Program-made: the position numbers and the translations under genes | The notes under the pieces: generated by a model | Told to the model about the DNA's origin: nothing | What the model saw: only the letters and a program-made list of their open reading frames with translations | Database searches by the model: none | Source of the DNA: Rubrivivax sp. | Lineage (GTDB): Bacteria; Pseudomonadota; Gammaproteobacteria; Burkholderiales; Burkholderiaceae | Reading direction: 5' to 3' | Length of the DNA stretch: 64,000 bases | Assembly (NCBI GenBank): GCA_016790225.1 | Contig: JAEUOZ010000002.1 | Span: 62,001 to 126,000 of the forward strand | Shown: in pieces, positions 61,754 to 64,000 of the stretch | Layout of the letters: the number at the start of each line of letters is the position of its first letter | Numbering within the stretch: the first letter of the stretch is position 1

Positions 61754-63556
61754 TCAGAACGTGCGCACCTTGGGCGGAACGCTCTCCACCGTCAGCGGCT
61801 GGAGGTTGACCGGCTTGTACTCGAGGCGGCTGCCCTCGCTGTGCCACAAGGTGTGCTTCATCCACACCTTGTCATTGCGGCCGAGCGGGAACTCCGGGTC
61901 GTCTGCGCCGCGCTCGTAGTCCTTCACCGTGTGCGCGCCGCGGCACTCCTGGCGCGCGGCGGCGGACACCATCGTGGCGCGGGCGGCCTCGATCAGGTTC
62001 TCGACCTCCAGCGCCTCGATGCGCGCGGTGTTGAAGACCTTGCTGGTGTCCTTCAGGCCGATGGCCTTGACGCGCTCGGCCAGGGCCTCGATCTTGCCCA
62101 CGCCTTCGTCCATGCTGGCCTGCGTGCGGAAGACACCGGCATGCTGCTGCATGCAATCGCGGATGTCGTTGGCGACGTCCTGGGCGTACTCGCCGGAGCT
62201 GGCGGCCTCGAGCTTGGCGATGCGCTCGAGCGAACGATCGGCGGCATCGGCCGGCAGCGGCTTGTGGTTCTTCGTCTTGCCGATGTGATCGACGATGTGC
62301 AGGCCCGCTGCGCGGCCGAAGACCAGCAGGTCCAGCAGCGAATTGGTGCCCAGGCGGTTGGCGCCGTGCACGCTGACACAGGCGCACTCACCCACCGCGT
62401 AGAGCCCGTTGACCAGGGTGCTGGGGTTGCCGTTCTTGGGCGCCACCACCTGACCGTGGATGTTGGTGGGGATGCCACCCATCTGGTAGTGGATCGTGGG
62501 CACCACCGGAATCGGCTCCTTCGTGATGTCCACATTGGCGAAGTTGTGGCCGATCTCGAAGACGCTGGGCAGGCGCTTCATGATGGTGTCGGCGCCCAGG
62601 TGGGTCATGTCGAGCTGGATGTAGTCCTTGTTGGGACCGCAGCCACGCCCTTCCTTGATCTCCTGGTCCATGCAGCGGCTGACAAAATCCCGCGGCGCCA
62701 GATCCTTCAGCGTGGGGGCATAACGTTCCATGAAACGCTCGCCATTCACGTTGCGCAGGATGGCGCCTTCGCCGCGGCAGCCTTCGGTGAGCAGCACGCC
62801 CGCGCCGGCCACGCCGGTGGGGTGGAACTGCCAGAACTCCATGTCCTGCAGCGGAATGCCGGCACGGGCCGCCATGCCCAGGCCATCGCCGGTATTGATG
62901 AAGGCGTTGGTGCTGGCCGCATAGATGCGACCCGCGCCGCCGGTGGCAAACAGCGTGGTCTTGGCTTCGAGGATGTGCACCTCGCCCGTTTCCATCTCGA
63001 GTGCCGTGACGCCCAGCACATCACCTTCTGCGTCGCGGATGATGTCCAGCGCCATCCATTCGACGAAGAAATTGGTGCGGGCCTTGACGTTCTGCTGGTA
63101 CAGCGTGTGCAGCATCGCGTGGCCGGTGCGGTCGGCCGCCGCGCAGGCGCGCTGCACCGGCTTTTCGCCGTAGTTGGCCGTGTGGCCGCCGAAGGGGCGC
63201 TGGTAGATCGTGCCGTCCGGATTGCGGTCGAAGGGCATGCCGAAGTGCTCGAGCTCGTAGACCACCTTCGGCGCCTCGCGGCACATGAACTCGATCGCGT
63301 CCTGGTCACCCAGCCAGTCACTGCCCTTGACGGTGTCGTAGAAGTGATAGTGCCAGTTGTCCTCGCTCATGTTGCCCAGCGAGGCGCCGATGCCACCCTG
63401 GGCGGCCACCGTGTGCGAGCGCGTGGGGAAGACCTTGGACAGCACGGCCACATTCAGGCCGGCACGGGCCAGGCGCAGCGAGGCCTGCATGCCGGAGCCG
63501 CCTGCGCCGACAATGACGACGTCAAACTTGCGCTTGGGGAGGTTCTTGGTTGACAT
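61754..63556 (-). CDS. sdhA: Succinate dehydrogenase flavoprotein subunit
   Basis: Oxidises succinate to fumarate on the inner face of the membrane. From ATG at 63556 (MSTKNLPKRKFD) the product has 600 residues: FAD-binding VVIVGAGGSGM, the FAD-linked His48 in RSHTVAAQGG, and the substrate region HPTGVAGAGVLLTEG with HGANRLGTNSLLD. The longer frame upstream belongs to sdhD in another frame. Confidence 0.97.
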   Translation of the reverse strand: MSTKNLPKRKFDVVIVGAGGSGMQASLRLARAGLNVAVLSKVFPTRSHTVAAQGGIGASLGNMSEDNWHYHFYDTVKGSDWLGDQDAIEFMCREAPKVVYELEHFGMPFDRNPDGTIYQRPFGGHTANYGEKPVQRACAAADRTGHAMLHTLYQQNVKARTNFFVEWMALDIIRDAEGDVLGVTALEMETGEVHILEAKTTLFATGGAGRIYAASTNAFINTGDGLGMAARAGIPLQDMEFWQFHPTGVAGAGVLLTEGCRGEGAILRNVNGERFMERYAPTLKDLAPRDFVSRCMDQEIKEGRGCGPNKDYIQLDMTHLGADTIMKRLPSVFEIGHNFANVDITKEPIPVVPTIHYQMGGIPTNIHGQVVAPKNGNPSTLVNGLYAVGECACVSVHGANRLGTNSLLDLLVFGRAAGLHIVDHIGKTKNHKPLPADAADRSLERIAKLEAASSGEYAQDVANDIRDCMQQHAGVFRTQASMDEGVGKIEALAERVKAIGLKDTSKVFNTARIEALEVENLIEAARATMVSAAARQECRGAHTVKDYERGADDPEFPLGRNDKVWMKHTLWHSEGSRLEYKPVNLQPLTVESVPPKVRTF

Positions 63557-63561
63557 GAGGA

Positions 63562-63924
63562 TCACAGCCTCCAGAGCACTTGCACGGCCCAGCCGGCACA
63601 GCCGACCAGCCAGACGAGGGTGAATACCTGCAGGGCCAGGCGCAGGCCCACGGGCTTGACGTAGTCCATCCAGATGTCGCGCACACCGACCCATGCATGC
63701 CAGGCGAGCGAGACGACGACGACGAAGGTGAGCACCTTCATCCACTGCGTCGCGAAGATCGCCGACCAGCGGTAGTAGTCCAGCGGCCCCCCGAAGAGCA
63801 CCTGGGCCAGCAGCACCAGGGTGAACAGGGCCATCAGCACGGCCGTGATGCGCTGGCTGAGCCAGTCCCGCATGCCGTAGTGCGCACCCACGACGATGCG
63901 CTTGGATCCGTAGTTCTGTGCCAT
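63562..63924 (-). CDS. sdhD: Succinate dehydrogenase membrane anchor subunit
   Basis: 120-residue small anchor with three membrane helices (about 25-45, 60-80 and 93-115), the SQRITAVLM pattern at the start of helix 1 and a heme-ligand His candidate in AWHAWVGVRDIWMDYV. It holds SdhAB to the membrane and shares heme b and quinone with SdhC. Confidence 0.93.
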   Translation of the reverse strand: MAQNYGSKRIVVGAHYGMRDWLSQRITAVLMALFTLVLLAQVLFGGPLDYYRWSAIFATQWMKVLTFVVVVSLAWHAWVGVRDIWMDYVKPVGLRLALQVFTLVWLVGCAGWAVQVLWRL

Positions 63925-63941
63925 TTGCAGCTCGCCTCGAA

Positions 63942-64000
63942 TCAGAACAGGCCGAACAGCTTGGCGCCCAGCGCCAGCGTCAGCAGCACACCCAGCCCCA
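63942..64000 (-). CDS. sdhC: Succinate dehydrogenase cytochrome b556 subunit, 3' end
   Basis: Last 18 codons and the stop of a minus-strand gene cut by the window edge; the residues read GLGVLLTLALGAKLFGLF. This hydrophobic end plus the place just upstream of sdhD fits the C-terminal helix of SdhC. Heme and quinone residues are outside the window. Confidence 0.8.
   Translation of the reverse strand, partial: GLGVLLTLALGAKLFGLF

Overview
The window is one continuous piece of a G+C-rich bacterial chromosome (about two thirds G+C by eye). It is dense with genes, mostly on the minus strand, and many neighbours overlap by 1-4 bases (ATGA or TGATG). Gene content and order point to Betaproteobacteria, order Burkholderiales, most like the Rubrivivax/Leptothrix/Ideonella group. 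The indicators are the block leuC-entericidin-leuD-leuB-asd-fimV-truA-trpFBA-accD-folC-dedD-cvpA-purF-metZ, the order sdhCDAB-sdhE-gltA, a PEP-CTERM protein, and a propionyl-CoA carboxylase/methylmalonyl-CoA mutase operon. No insertion sequence, prophage or CRISPR array was seen.

Layout. 1-20.4 kb: a tRNA-Ala fragment, gltX, then the housekeeping block for methionine, purine, folate, fatty-acid, tryptophan, lysine/threonine and leucine synthesis. A PEP-CTERM surface protein gene, with a hairpin that would bury its ribosome-binding site, interrupts the usual accD-folC junction. 20.6-28.5 kb: accessory genes (transglutaminase-like protein, FecR/DUF6600 protein, two-component system, small helical secreted protein, DUF1800/DUF1501 pair). 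28.6-41.5 kb: propionyl-CoA to succinyl-CoA genes (epimerase-like VOC protein, pccA, pccB, meaB, mcm) with a VapBC module between pccA and pccB and a GNAT-SnoaL fusion between meaB and mcm, followed by a soluble Cache-Cache-CheW protein and a GntR regulator.

41.5-49.4 kb is the most notable part: senC (selD-like), senB and senA of the selenoneine pathway, then egtD (makes hercynine), then a four-gene PhnD/PhnC/PhnE-type ABC importer that I infer brings in a selenium oxyanion. egtB, the sulfur (ergothioneine) counterpart of senA, lies 10 kb away at 55.1 kb and carries an in-frame 9-base tandem repeat. One EgtD can therefore feed a selenium branch and a sulfur branch, with the proposed uptake system beside it. 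49.5-54.8 kb is a minus-strand run of patatin-like, metallophosphoesterase, ATP-grasp, CelD-like acyltransferase and NodB-type deacetylase genes. 56.5-59.2 kb is a tightly overlapping VTT-ATP-grasp-YHS operon of unknown role. 59.3-64 kb is gltA and the succinate dehydrogenase operon, with sdhC cut by the window edge.
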